Of a DNA stretch of 64,000 nucleotides, positions 55,698 through 63,631 are shown piece after piece. This DNA comes from Oligoflexia bacterium (GTDB taxonomy: Bacteria > Bdellovibrionota > Bdellovibrionia > JABDDW01): the NCBI GenBank assembly GCA_034439615.1, contig JAWXAT010000034.1, forward strand, positions 41,247 to 105,246, given 5' to 3'. How positions within the stretch are numbered: the stretch's first letter is position 1; every line of letters starts with the position of its first letter. Below the pieces are notes generated by a model that saw only the letters and a program-made list of their open reading frames with translations, did no database searches and was not told the origin of the DNA. A program made the translations under genes and the position numbers.

Positions 55698-55811
55698 ATA
55701 AAGAACGACCTCATAACGACGAGAGTTCAATAGGCACAAGCTTCCCCGGAGGAGCGATTCGTCCTAAAAGAAGTTGTGTCATTAAAATCGCTCAAATTGA
55801 ATCACAGTATA

Positions 55812-55855
55812 TAATCCGGTAAATCCGGTACCCTAATCCGGTAAATCCGGTACCC
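55812..55855. repeat. 22-bp tandem duplication
   Basis: TAATCCGGTAAATCCGGTAC plus CC occurs at 55812-55833 and 55834-55855, perfect copies, each itself holding two AATCCGGTA units. Lies at the left end of the RAYT element. Confidence 0.9.
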
Positions 55856-55868
55856 GGTACCTTTTTCG
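55848..55868 (+). repeat. left inverted repeat of the RAYT element
   Basis: CGGTACCCGGTACCTTTTTC plus G, containing a direct CGGTACC pair. Exact inverse of the right end. Confidence 0.85.
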
Positions 55869-55937
55869 GACTACAACGCGTCAAATGCATTATTTTTAGC
55901 AAGCAGCACAGTGCTGGGATTGCATCTGTAGTCGACG

Positions 55938-56582
55938 ATGCCAAGAAAAGCCGTTCCATTTTCAAATATTTTTCCTTTGCATATAAATGCTAGGGCACAC
56001 AATAGAGAAGCGTTTAAAGCTCCTATGGATGAAATATGGCTGATAATGGAGAATTATCTTTTTGTAATTTCGAGTATTTTTGAAATAAAAATTCATTCTT
56101 TTGTTTTGATGCCAAATCATTTTCATCTTATTTTTCTACCAACGGAAAATAATGTGGGAGCGGCATTGAATTATTTCATGCGTGAAACCAGTAAAGAAAT
56201 TGGTCTAATTTCACATAGAATCAATCAAGTCTACGGAGGTCGAAATTATAAAACTCTCATCACAAATGAGCGCTATTACTTAACAGCCTACAAATATGTT
56301 TATAGGAATCCAGTTAAAGCAAAGCTATGTAATCGAGTTGAAGATTACAGGTACTCTACTTTAAGTAGTCTTATGGGAAATACAAAAAGCTTCATTCCAC
56401 TTGAGGAAGATACTTTACTTTTTTCTCCAAATTTTTCAGAAAGAACTCTGCTCTGGTTGAATGAGGAACCGCTGAAAAAAGATTATGAAGATGCCACTAA
56501 GGCAATGCGCAGAAGCATTTTCACACTCCCACTTGATAAAGACTCAAAAAAACTAAGTAGACTCGAAACCGAACTTTTCTGA
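55938..56582 (+). CDS. REP-associated tyrosine transposase (RAYT, Y1 family)
   Basis: 214 residues. HUH metal site HFH in VLMPNHFHLIF near residue 61; the catalytic Tyr lies in YKYVYRNPVKA. Such proteins nick and join single-stranded palindromic REP DNA. The gene sits between the 21-bp inverted repeats described separately and has no accessory genes. It looks intact: full length, both motifs, plausible ATG. Likely a host-domesticated or recently inserted mobile unit beside tRNA-Arg. Confidence 0.88.
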   Translation: MPRKAVPFSNIFPLHINARAHNREAFKAPMDEIWLIMENYLFVISSIFEIKIHSFVLMPNHFHLIFLPTENNVGAALNYFMRETSKEIGLISHRINQVYGGRNYKTLITNERYYLTAYKYVYRNPVKAKLCNRVEDYRYSTLSSLMGNTKSFIPLEEDTLLFSPNFSERTLLWLNEEPLKKDYEDATKAMRRSIFTLPLDKDSKKLSRLETELF

Positions 56583-56593
56583 CGCAGTGCTAA

Positions 56594-56614
56594 CGAAAAA
56601 GGTACCGGGTACCG
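56594..56614 (-). repeat. right inverted repeat of the RAYT element
   Basis: CGAAAAAGGTACCGGGTACC plus G; reverse complement is identical to the left repeat over 21 nt. Confidence 0.85.
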
Positions 56615-56616
56615 AA

Positions 56617-56693
56617 TGGTGCGGCCGACAGGAGTCGAACCTGTGACCCTCAGATTCGAAGTCTGATGCTCTATCCAGCTGAGCTACGGCCGC
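56617..56693 (-). tRNA. tRNA-Arg (anticodon TCG)
   Basis: On the minus strand the acceptor arm GCGGCCG pairs with CGGCCGC, the D arm GCTC...GAGC, the anticodon stem CAGA/TCTG encloses CTTCGAA with anticodon TCG, and the T arm has GTTCGACTC. The terminal CCA is encoded. It reads CGA (and other CGN by wobble). The transposon ends 2 nt from its 3' end. Confidence 0.95.
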
Positions 56694-56838
56694 TTAATGA
56701 CTGGGCTAACGAATGTAATCGAGTACCCTTGGGCTCTCCTTAAGTCAAGAATTCCTGCTACTTATCATAGAAATAGATGATTTATAAAACCAGACTTCTA
56801 GCCTCAAGGGAGGCGGCTCCATAGACGATAACTTAAGT

Positions 56839-58518
56839 ATGAAGCACAACTTCGAACAATTCACTCGTCGGGCGTTTGACCAATGGAAAATCGCTAACCC
56901 CTGGTTACGCCTCGGCGCTCAATTGATTGATCAAGGCCTCATTGGATTCGCGACAGGATCAATTCTAACATTTCTATTTCCAGAAAAAGCATGGACAACA
57001 CTTTGGTGGATAACTTGGCTCCTATTTTGGCCCTTTGTTTCTCTATCAACTCAATGCCTCTTTTTATCTATAATGCATACCACGCCGGGCAAAAAAGCAT
57101 TTGGACTTCGCATTCAATCAGCAAAACCCAATCACCCACTTTCTCCTTGGCAGATTTTAGAAAGAACTACGGCTTGGTGGCTTGGATTTTTCACCATAGG
57201 TGCTAGCTGGAGTACAATTTTAAGTCGCAGTGACAGACGCGCTTGGCATGACATCGTCGCTGAAACAGTTGTCGTACATGACGAAGTATTTCCAAACTAC
57301 ATTAGCCCTATTGAACGCAAAGTCGGTCGTGCATGGGCAATCACCGTTTCTTTTTTGCTGATATCCGCACTCTCAGTTTCACTTTTAATAAATATCAAAA
57401 AACTGAGCAACTCAGTAACTGAAAAATCAACAGCACTCTCACCAAGTAATCGAAAACAAATAGAGAGTTTTTCTTGGCTTATGCTCATAGGCGAACTTCC
57501 ACAAATCGTTGATCAAGGCATGCCCAAAAATGATGAAAAACTTTTAAGTGCAATGACTCATTTTTCAAAAGCACGCACTCTACCATCTGTTGATCGTTAT
57601 GCTTATTACAAAGAAAATATTCAAGTGACTGAAGATTGGCTTTGTAGGCCCGGGCAAACAGCTTCGCAAGAATGTCAGTCAGTCCAACTCATGGCTGCAC
57701 TCTTAAGCGAAAAATCACTTGATGCCCAAACTCCAGGTGCGCTCTTAGTCTTAAAAGTAATTTCAAATCTTGAAAAACTTGATTCAGTGAATGATGAACT
57801 AGAATATTTAGTTAAAGAAAGTAAAACAGCCCTTCTTAATTCTGCACAGTACTTGGCCATGAAAACTAAACAAGCTCTGCTTAATCAAAAAAAGGGTGAC
57901 TTTAAAAAAGCTTATGAAGTTCTTGCTCAAGATGTTGAATTTCTGGAACAAGACAATATGGGAGCATCTGAAAAAATTCTCTTTGATACACTCGTTAACA
58001 CAGCTTGCGAATCTCAGGCTTTAACAGATTGCACACAAGTCATTAGTCAATGTACCCGACTTCCTTTTTGGTCTGAGTGGAGTGCTGGGTGTCGAGCTAA
58101 AGAAAAACCTGATACAAATACAGCTCAATCATTGGGTTATTGGTGGAAAGTAGCCAATAGTGATGTGATGGTTCCACTTGCTGATTGGGAGAAATCAAAA
58201 ACAGCTATTGAAAATGTGAATCAAACTGAATTTGAAAAAAATATTATTCAAGCCCTTGATCTTGCAATCGCAGTAAAGAGTCAAGATCCACAAAATCTTG
58301 TAGCACGCTCTCAAAATCTAAGTGTTCATAATCCACTTTGGGGATGGGCCCAGAAGCAAGCCATCGGAAAATTTGGCAAACAGTGGTCTCTACTCTTAAA
58401 AAAGCCAGAACAAATGCAACTTGCACATTTTAAATTGATGCCTAAAAATGCCAACGCAAAGCGAGCCATCGCCAGCGAAAAAAGCCTCGTAAAGAAGAAG
58501 AAAAAAAAGAAAAAATAA
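56839..58518 (+). CDS. RDD-family membrane protein with poly-lysine tail
   Basis: 559 residues. The N-terminal 150 residues are an RDD domain: RLGAQLIDQ, then PGKKAFGLRIQ, and SRSDRRAWHDIVAETVV, the Arg/Asp/Asp pattern of these small membrane proteins. Membrane helices lie near residues 32-50, 60-75, 110-130 and 170-190. The remaining 350 residues are a helical soluble region, perhaps TPR-like. The C-terminus is eight lysines (positions 552-559). Function unknown; RDD proteins are thought to act in transport or stress. It converges on the NYN gene with a gap of 12 nt. Confidence 0.8.
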   Translation: MKHNFEQFTRRAFDQWKIANPWLRLGAQLIDQGLIGFATGSILTFLFPEKAWTTLWWITWLLFWPFVSLSTQCLFLSIMHTTPGKKAFGLRIQSAKPNHPLSPWQILERTTAWWLGFFTIGASWSTILSRSDRRAWHDIVAETVVVHDEVFPNYISPIERKVGRAWAITVSFLLISALSVSLLINIKKLSNSVTEKSTALSPSNRKQIESFSWLMLIGELPQIVDQGMPKNDEKLLSAMTHFSKARTLPSVDRYAYYKENIQVTEDWLCRPGQTASQECQSVQLMAALLSEKSLDAQTPGALLVLKVISNLEKLDSVNDELEYLVKESKTALLNSAQYLAMKTKQALLNQKKGDFKKAYEVLAQDVEFLEQDNMGASEKILFDTLVNTACESQALTDCTQVISQCTRLPFWSEWSAGCRAKEKPDTNTAQSLGYWWKVANSDVMVPLADWEKSKTAIENVNQTEFEKNIIQALDLAIAVKSQDPQNLVARSQNLSVHNPLWGWAQKQAIGKFGKQWSLLLKKPEQMQLAHFKLMPKNANAKRAIASEKSLVKKKKKKKK

Positions 58519-58530
58519 GTTATTAGAAAA

Positions 58531-59046
58531 TTAGCGAGTAACGCTACCAGTGGGTTTACGCCCACCAGCGGGTTCGGTGCCACCTGGGATAATGAATTCT
58601 TTGGTGAGTGGGAAAAACGCATCAGCAGCTTGTTGCATATCAGTGCTGGTTGCTTCAGGCCAAGCCCAGATCTCTGTGCGACAACCACGTGATTTCAGAT
58701 ACCAAATAAGGGGGAGATAATCTTTATCTCCTCCAAGAATAATAACTACATCTAATTTTTCAGCTAGTGTGACAGCATCGATAATGAGAAAACAGTCAGC
58801 GTTTTTAACAGGGCGTTTTACTTCTCCACCCATACGCGACCAAAATACTTCAAACTCATTAGATATTTCTTTGAATTGTGGCTTGTAATAAATGATACGG
58901 ATGATTTCACGATCGCCAACATTTTCTAGGATTTTTTTGTAATCTGTTCGGCCGCTGTGATGTTTCCATCCAGATGTTTCGATATTTTCGGCATCAACGA
59001 AGATACCTACTTTTTGAAATACGAGACCTTTTTTGTGTGCTGACAT
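58531..59046 (-). CDS. NYN-domain ribonuclease-like protein (LabA-type)
   Basis: 171 residues of the NYN (PIN-like) fold. The metal-binding acidic motif FVDAENIE is at about 14-21, a second Asp lies in CFLIIDAVTLAEKLDVVIILGGDKDYLPLI with the GGDKDY signature near residue 108. The family cleaves or binds RNA with Mg2+. All acidic residues are present. It diverges from the pseudouridine synthase/methyltransferase gene across a hairpin-rich 285 nt region. RNA target unknown. Confidence 0.85.
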   Translation of the reverse strand: MSAHKKGLVFQKVGIFVDAENIETSGWKHHSGRTDYKKILENVGDREIIRIIYYKPQFKEISNEFEVFWSRMGGEVKRPVKNADCFLIIDAVTLAEKLDVVIILGGDKDYLPLIWYLKSRGCRTEIWAWPEATSTDMQQAADAFFPLTKEFIIPGGTEPAGGRKPTGSVTR

Positions 59047-59074
59047 TGCCCTACTTAACTAATGAAGAAGATCG

Positions 59075-59165
59075 CCCATCCATGGGCACCAAGGTCTTTG
59101 ACCTTGTAACCCCTCTCCCTGTAGTTTCGTGTTTTAAAAAAACTACTCTGTACCACCTCGGTACA
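59075..59165. other. hairpin-rich divergent intergenic region
   Basis: Palindromes in 59047-59331: GCCCAT/ATGGGC (59075-59088), CAAGGTC-TTT-GACCTTG (59090-59106), GTAGTTT...AAACTAC (about 59121-59146) and TGTACC-ACCTC-GGTACA (59149-59165). None ends in a T-run, so they are not terminators; they may be regulatory or leader RNA structures. Confidence 0.55.
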
Positions 59166-59331
59166 GCCCCCAACTTGTGCCCCTCGTAATGTACAGAACC
59201 GAATTACTTCTATTCCGACGAGAGCGAACTTCTGATGAATATATTAGAAAGAATGTTTACTTAAAGGTAAAGCATTAATGTAAGAAAATATCATTTTTTA
59301 TAAAAATAATTAGCTCACGTGCGTCAAATTT

Positions 59332-60924
59332 ATGAGCTCAGTTGCCAGAAGACTTACGCAGTGTCAGTATTATCGCATGATTCTCAAAGAGTTTTCCAAT
59401 GCCCTCATATTAGACAAGCCAAGTGGTGCCTCAACCCACACGCCCGATGGCGGCGTTACAGAAGGCTTTTTAGAAATGGCGCAACGACTTTTCGATCGTA
59501 CTCTGTGGGCCGTACATCGTCTCGATCACGGAACCTCGGGTTGTCTTTTAGTAACCACCTCTAAAGAAGCGGTCATGGAGTGGACACAAAAACTCAAGTC
59601 TGCCAAAAAAAAATATATATTTATTTCTCCACATGAATCTAAAGAATCTGTCTGGAAATATGAAGGTCGCATTGAAAAAACCGGAAACCATCGTTTTGAA
59701 TTGGTTGAAGGCATTTCAAATAGTTTCACTAAATTTGCAAAACTCGGTACATCACCATTTGGATTTTTATATGAAGCAGAAATTTCAAGTGGCAAAACTC
59801 ATCAGATAAGAATTCATGCACAAGCTTCAGGTATTCCAATTTTAGGAGATGCAGAGCATGGAGGAAACCCCTTTGTTCGGTTAATGCTCCACTCTAAAAG
59901 CCTTGATTTTGAAGGTGAAAAATACATCTCACCTCTACCCACTTTATTTATTCAAAAAGAAAAACCCGACACAGATCATGCAAAATTCTTATCAAGCTAT
60001 GATCGAAGGCGTTTTCTCATTAATTTTGAAAAGAAAAACACTGATAGTTTTCGCCTTGTACATCGCGAATGGACAAAAAATTTTAAGCCTAAATTGTGCA
60101 TAGAAAAACTAGGAGATGTTTTACAATTCCAAAACTATACTGAGAAAACCATCCAACCCCATTTTGCCCAAACGTTAACTGAAAGCATCGGATGCAAAAA
60201 ATGGTTTATCAGAACCATGAAAAACAGAGGCTTAAGTGTCGCCCTTGAGAATAACAACATTAATAGCTCAATTGAACTACCTGATAAATGGGTGATCACA
60301 GAAAATAAAATAAAGTTTGAAATGCGCTCAAACCAAGGCCTCAGCACCGGATTATTTTTAGATCAGAGAGAAAATCGAAAAAAAGTATTACAAAGTTCAG
60401 AAGGTAAACGTGTTGCCAACTTTTTCAGCTACACATGTGGTTTTAGTTTAGCCGCAGCCCTAGGCGGAGCCCATGAGGTGATCAGCATAGATACCTCAGG
60501 TGCAACTCTTGATTGGGGAAAATGTAATTTTAAACTCAACGGACTCAACCCTGATCAATATGATTTTTTTGTGGCAGATTCTATTTTCTTTTTAAAGGCA
60601 TGCTTAAAAAGAGAGCGTCAATTTGATTTAATAATTATTGATCCACCCACATTTTCACGTCACAAACACGGGGTTTTTAATCTTAATGAAAATCTTGATG
60701 AACTTTTAGACTTTGCCTTTAAATGCCTAGCCCCTCACGGGCGACTATTGTTCACACTCAATGATGAATCAATCACAAGCCAGTTTTTAGGCAGACGTCT
60801 CGAGTTGTCGGTTGAACGCACAATTAAAAAAGTCATAAGGCTTGAGCGTTGTCACCCGCCTTATGACTTTGAATTTCCATTAGAGCGAAACACAGTGATG
60901 AAAGGTTTTTGGATTTATTTATAA
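59332..60924 (+). CDS. fusion of RluA-type pseudouridine synthase and RlmK-like methyltransferase
   Basis: 530 residues. Residues 15-235 are an RluA-family synthase with the catalytic Asp65 in HRLDHGTSG, and IDKPSG-type opening ILDKPSGAST. Residues 280-530 are a class I methyltransferase like RlmK/RlmI: TGLFLDQRENRKK, ANFFSYTCGFSLAAALGG and IIDPPTFSRHKHG. The pair would modify two positions of rRNA or tRNA in one polypeptide. No S4 domain. Start 59332 ATG or 59377 ATG; neither has a strong ribosome site, and 59377 sits closer to the usual family start. It converges on queF with 20 nt between stops. Confidence 0.85.
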   Translation: MSSVARRLTQCQYYRMILKEFSNALILDKPSGASTHTPDGGVTEGFLEMAQRLFDRTLWAVHRLDHGTSGCLLVTTSKEAVMEWTQKLKSAKKKYIFISPHESKESVWKYEGRIEKTGNHRFELVEGISNSFTKFAKLGTSPFGFLYEAEISSGKTHQIRIHAQASGIPILGDAEHGGNPFVRLMLHSKSLDFEGEKYISPLPTLFIQKEKPDTDHAKFLSSYDRRRFLINFEKKNTDSFRLVHREWTKNFKPKLCIEKLGDVLQFQNYTEKTIQPHFAQTLTESIGCKKWFIRTMKNRGLSVALENNNINSSIELPDKWVITENKIKFEMRSNQGLSTGLFLDQRENRKKVLQSSEGKRVANFFSYTCGFSLAAALGGAHEVISIDTSGATLDWGKCNFKLNGLNPDQYDFFVADSIFFLKACLKRERQFDLIIIDPPTFSRHKHGVFNLNENLDELLDFAFKCLAPHGRLLFTLNDESITSQFLGRRLELSVERTIKKVIRLERCHPPYDFEFPLERNTVMKGFWIYL

Positions 60925-60944
60925 CCAAAAGCTATAACGAGTAC

Positions 60945-61310
60945 TTATTTTTTATGATGAGCCCTAATCACTGTTTTGATATTACCACGCACACTAAAAT
61001 CACCCACAACTTCAATTTCCCAAGGGTCAAGGAGTTTAATCAAGTCATCAATAATGATGTTAGTCACATCTTCGTGAAACACATTCATGTTTCTAAATTT
61101 ATTGATGTAGAGTTTTAAACTTTTAAGCTCTACACATTTTTTATCGGGTGAATATTTAATCTGAATAGTCGCAAAATCTGGGAACCCACTACGCGGACAA
61201 AGACACGTAAATTCAGGACAAGTGAATTCGATCCAGTATCTTCGTACTTGGGTGCGGTTTTCAAAACACTCTAATTGGGCGTTTTTGATCATCTCTTCGC
61301 CGTGAAGCAT
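60945..61310 (-). CDS. queF: NADPH-dependent 7-cyano-7-deazaguanine reductase
   Basis: 121 residues, the short (type I) QueF. It reduces preQ0 to preQ1 for queuosine in tRNA. The catalytic Cys is Cys38 in [10 protein letters not shown], the substrate Glu motif is [10 protein letters not shown], and the C-terminal HEDVTNII matches the family. ATG 61310 with GGAGG 5 nt upstream beats the TTG at 61322. It lies at the end of the minus-strand heptose operon, with 26 nt to the isomerase. Confidence 0.93.
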   Translation of the reverse strand: MLHGEEMIKNAQLECFENRTQVRRYWIEFTCPEFTCLCPRSGFPDFATIQIKYSPDKKCVELKSLKLYINKFRNMNVFHEDVTNIIIDDLIKLLDPWEIEVVGDFSVRGNIKTVIRAHHKK

Positions 61311-61336
61311 AACTTCCTCCAAAGGCTTAATTAAAA

Positions 61337-61930
61337 TCAGGATCTCTTAATTTTTTCATGCAGAAATTGACAACATAAATGCGAAAACATCAATTGAGCA
61401 TCTTCACAAATTCCATAATTATACGATTCATAATGTATAGCGACATCTGAGAGTGGTTTTAATTTTCCACCACTAAACCCTACAAGGCTTATCACTTGTG
61501 CTTTTTTTAGACGTGCGTATTCAACAGCCTTAATTATATTTGGTGAATTACCACTAGCTGAAATCGCAATACAAACATCACCCGGATTTAAAAGATTTTT
61601 AAGCTGCTCAGCAAATATAGATTCATACCCACAATCGTTGGCGTATGCGGTAAGTAAACTCATATTATCAGCAAGGCCCATCACTCGGAGACGTTTTTTA
61701 TTCTCAACTGATGTCCCCTTAGAAAGATCATTAACCATATGAGAGCTGGTTCCCGCTGAACCACCGTTGCCAAAAATAAAAACCTGCTTGTCTTTTTCAT
61801 AGGCCGCCCACATGACTTCCATAGCTTGAGTAAATGCCTTACCAAGATACACGTCAAAAATTGAATGTGCCTCTTTAAGATAATTGCTAGCAAAGTTTGT
61901 AGGTGTAAAATCTGATGGCATTTCACTCAT
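61337..61930 (-). CDS. gmhA: SIS-domain sugar isomerase, GmhA-like
   Basis: 197 residues, the size and fold of phosphoheptose isomerase. SIS motifs [20 protein letters not shown] and [17 protein letters not shown] are intact and the C-terminal [21 protein letters not shown] matches the family's His/Glu region. It likely converts sedoheptulose-7-phosphate to D-glycero-D-manno-heptose-7-phosphate. ATG 61930 has AGGA 7 nt upstream; the ATG at 61936 is too close to that site. Downstream of the kinase in the operon. Confidence 0.88.
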   Translation of the reverse strand: MSEMPSDFTPTNFASNYLKEAHSIFDVYLGKAFTQAMEVMWAAYEKDKQVFIFGNGGSAGTSSHMVNDLSKGTSVENKKRLRVMGLADNMSLLTAYANDCGYESIFAEQLKNLLNPGDVCIAISASGNSPNIIKAVEYARLKKAQVISLVGFSGGKLKPLSDVAIHYESYNYGICEDAQLMFSHLCCQFLHEKIKRS

Positions 61931-61959
61931 ATTCATTTCCTAAAATTAGAGGTTTAAAT

Positions 61960-62931
61960 TTAACCGACAAAAATTATCTTGCTGCCTTGAGCTTCAAATT
62001 CTACATCAAAAAGCTTAAGATCCTTAAGTTCGTTTTTCACAGCATTTTGTTTGCCTGGTTCACAAAATACCATGAGAAATCCCCCACCACCAGCTCCTAA
62101 AATCTTACCACCCCAAGCACCTGCCTTTAGGGCTTGCTCGTACCATTTGTCTATCTGGGAACTAGATATATTAGAGGCCACAGACTTTTTTAGCGTCCAT
62201 GCGTCGTGAAGTAGCTTTCCAAAAGACTCTAATGACTTATTTGCTTCAAGGACTGTCTTCATTTTTCGAGCGATTTGAGCCATATCACTTAATGTTTGGC
62301 GCTTTGCTTTGGTGTTCTCTTTTTGTTCTTGAAGAATACTTTTAGCCGCTCGTGTTTGACCGGTGTAAAAAAGCATGCAATGGGCTTCTAATGCATTTTT
62401 TGTATCACTGGTACAAACGATCGGATCAACAGTTACATCGCCTGAAGATTTAAATTGAATGAACTGTAAGCCCCCGTAGGCTGAGATGTATTGATCTTGT
62501 TTTCCGATTGGTTCGTGAAGTTTATTAATTTCAATATCACTTGCTTCACTGGCCAATTCTTCTGCAGTTTGAAATTTACCTAAGTATCCTTTTACAGCGT
62601 GAAGCATGGCGACGGTAAAACTTGAACTAGAACCAAGCCCTGTGCCAGCTGGAATATCAGCCATTGAAATAACTTCCACCCCACCTTGAGGCAAATACTG
62701 ACTAAGCACATATTTAAAAATAGGATGTTCAATATCTTTGACGTGATTTTGGATTTCTGTTTTTGAATAACTCAATCGAATTGTATTATCAAAGCGCTTA
62801 TTAATTGTGATGTGCATATATTTATTAAGTGCTGTTGAAAGTACGGCACCGTCTTCTTCTTGATAAAAACTAGGAAGATCAGTACCTCCGCCCGCAAAAC
62901 TTAACCTAAAGGGTGTTCGTGAAATAATCAC
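61960..62931 (-). CDS. hddA: GHMP-family sugar kinase, HddA-like
   Basis: 323 residues. The GHMP motif I PFRLSFAGGGTDLP is at the start, motif II GTGLGSSSSFTVAML with the phosphate loop, and motif III GKILGAGGGGFLMVF near the end. The position after an HddC-like nucleotidyltransferase and before GmhA fits D-glycero-alpha-D-manno-heptose-7-phosphate kinase. GTG 62931 with GAGG 9 nt upstream is preferred over the TTG at 62946. Overlaps the nucleotidyltransferase by 26 nt. Confidence 0.85.
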   Translation of the reverse strand: MIISRTPFRLSFAGGGTDLPSFYQEEDGAVLSTALNKYMHITINKRFDNTIRLSYSKTEIQNHVKDIEHPIFKYVLSQYLPQGGVEVISMADIPAGTGLGSSSSFTVAMLHAVKGYLGKFQTAEELASEASDIEINKLHEPIGKQDQYISAYGGLQFIQFKSSGDVTVDPIVCTSDTKNALEAHCMLFYTGQTRAAKSILQEQKENTKAKRQTLSDMAQIARKMKTVLEANKSLESFGKLLHDAWTLKKSVASNISSSQIDKWYEQALKAGAWGGKILGAGGGGFLMVFCEPGKQNAVKNELKDLKLFDVEFEAQGSKIIFVG

Positions 62932-63631
62932 CGATTCGTTCCTCAAAAAGTGCTAACCGCTCTGGAGTGCCGATATCAAAAAATCGCTGCGAGCATTTAA
63001 TTGCCGCCACCGAGCCTAATTGAATAGCAGATTTTAAAAGTTCACTTTCAAATGAACATACCTTAAGGGCATGACCTTTAAACAGCGTTTTTTTAACTCC
63101 ATACACACCAGCTTCTACATGCGTCAAATCAGGGGAAATTTGAGCCCCAATGGCTACTTTTTCATAACGTTTCACTCGTAAACCCTCTAACCCGACGTTA
63201 AATGGTACTGAGGTATTTTCACGATTATCGTAAACAGTCATCACAACATCTGTCATGGGCGCTTCAAGGCCGCTGAAAACCTGGCTAACATTAACAGGTA
63301 AAAAACTATCTCCAAAAAGTAGTAAAAAACTTTCATTTAATTTTTGATAAGCTTGAATGAGGGCTCCACCTGTACCCAGTGGGGTCACTTCTTGACTGTA
63401 TTGAATGTAAACACCAAATTGCGAACCATCACCAAAGTACTCATGAATGAGTTCACCTTTAAAACCAGTAAGAAATAAAAAATCAGTCACCCCTTCATTT
63501 TTAAGATAGTCAATTTGCCAATGAAGAAATGGTTTGCCACGAATTTTCATTAATGGCTTTGGAGTATCTTTAGTCAAGGCGCCAAGGCGTGTGCCCAAAC
63601 CACCAGCTAAAATTACGGCTTGAATAGACAT
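62906..63631 (-). CDS. hddC: sugar-1-phosphate nucleotidyltransferase, HddC-like
   Basis: 241 residues. The NTP-transfer signature ILAGGLGTRLGALTKDTPKP is at the N-terminus, followed by FLFLTGFKGE and GDSFLPVN with the metal Asp. In this pathway the kinase product is joined to GTP to make GDP-heptose; guanylyl choice is inferred from neighbours. The ATG overlaps the upstream epimerase stop by 1 nt (TAATG). Confidence 0.85.
   Translation of the reverse strand: MSIQAVILAGGLGTRLGALTKDTPKPLMKIRGKPFLHWQIDYLKNEGVTDFLFLTGFKGELIHEYFGDGSQFGVYIQYSQEVTPLGTGGALIQAYQKLNESFLLLFGDSFLPVNVSQVFSGLEAPMTDVVMTVYDNRENTSVPFNVGLEGLRVKRYEKVAIGAQISPDLTHVEAGVYGVKKTLFKGHALKVCSFESELLKSAIQLGSVAAIKCSQRFFDIGTPERLALFEERIGDYFTNTL

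Larger units (their letters stand above)
55848..56614. mobile_element. RAYT-type element bounded by perfect 21-bp inverted repeats
   Basis: The inverted repeats CGGTACCCGGTACCTTTTTC plus G at 55848-55868 and its exact complement at 56594-56614 enclose one REP-associated tyrosine transposase gene (55938-56582). The right repeat ends 2 nt before the tRNA-Arg 3' end. The left repeat abuts a 22-bp tandem duplication. The element fits REP/RAYT units that move by single-stranded HUH chemistry. Confidence 0.82.

Noticed and set aside
55812..55868. Repeats as a CRISPR array
   Set aside because: No spacers, only two tandem copies and a transposon end.
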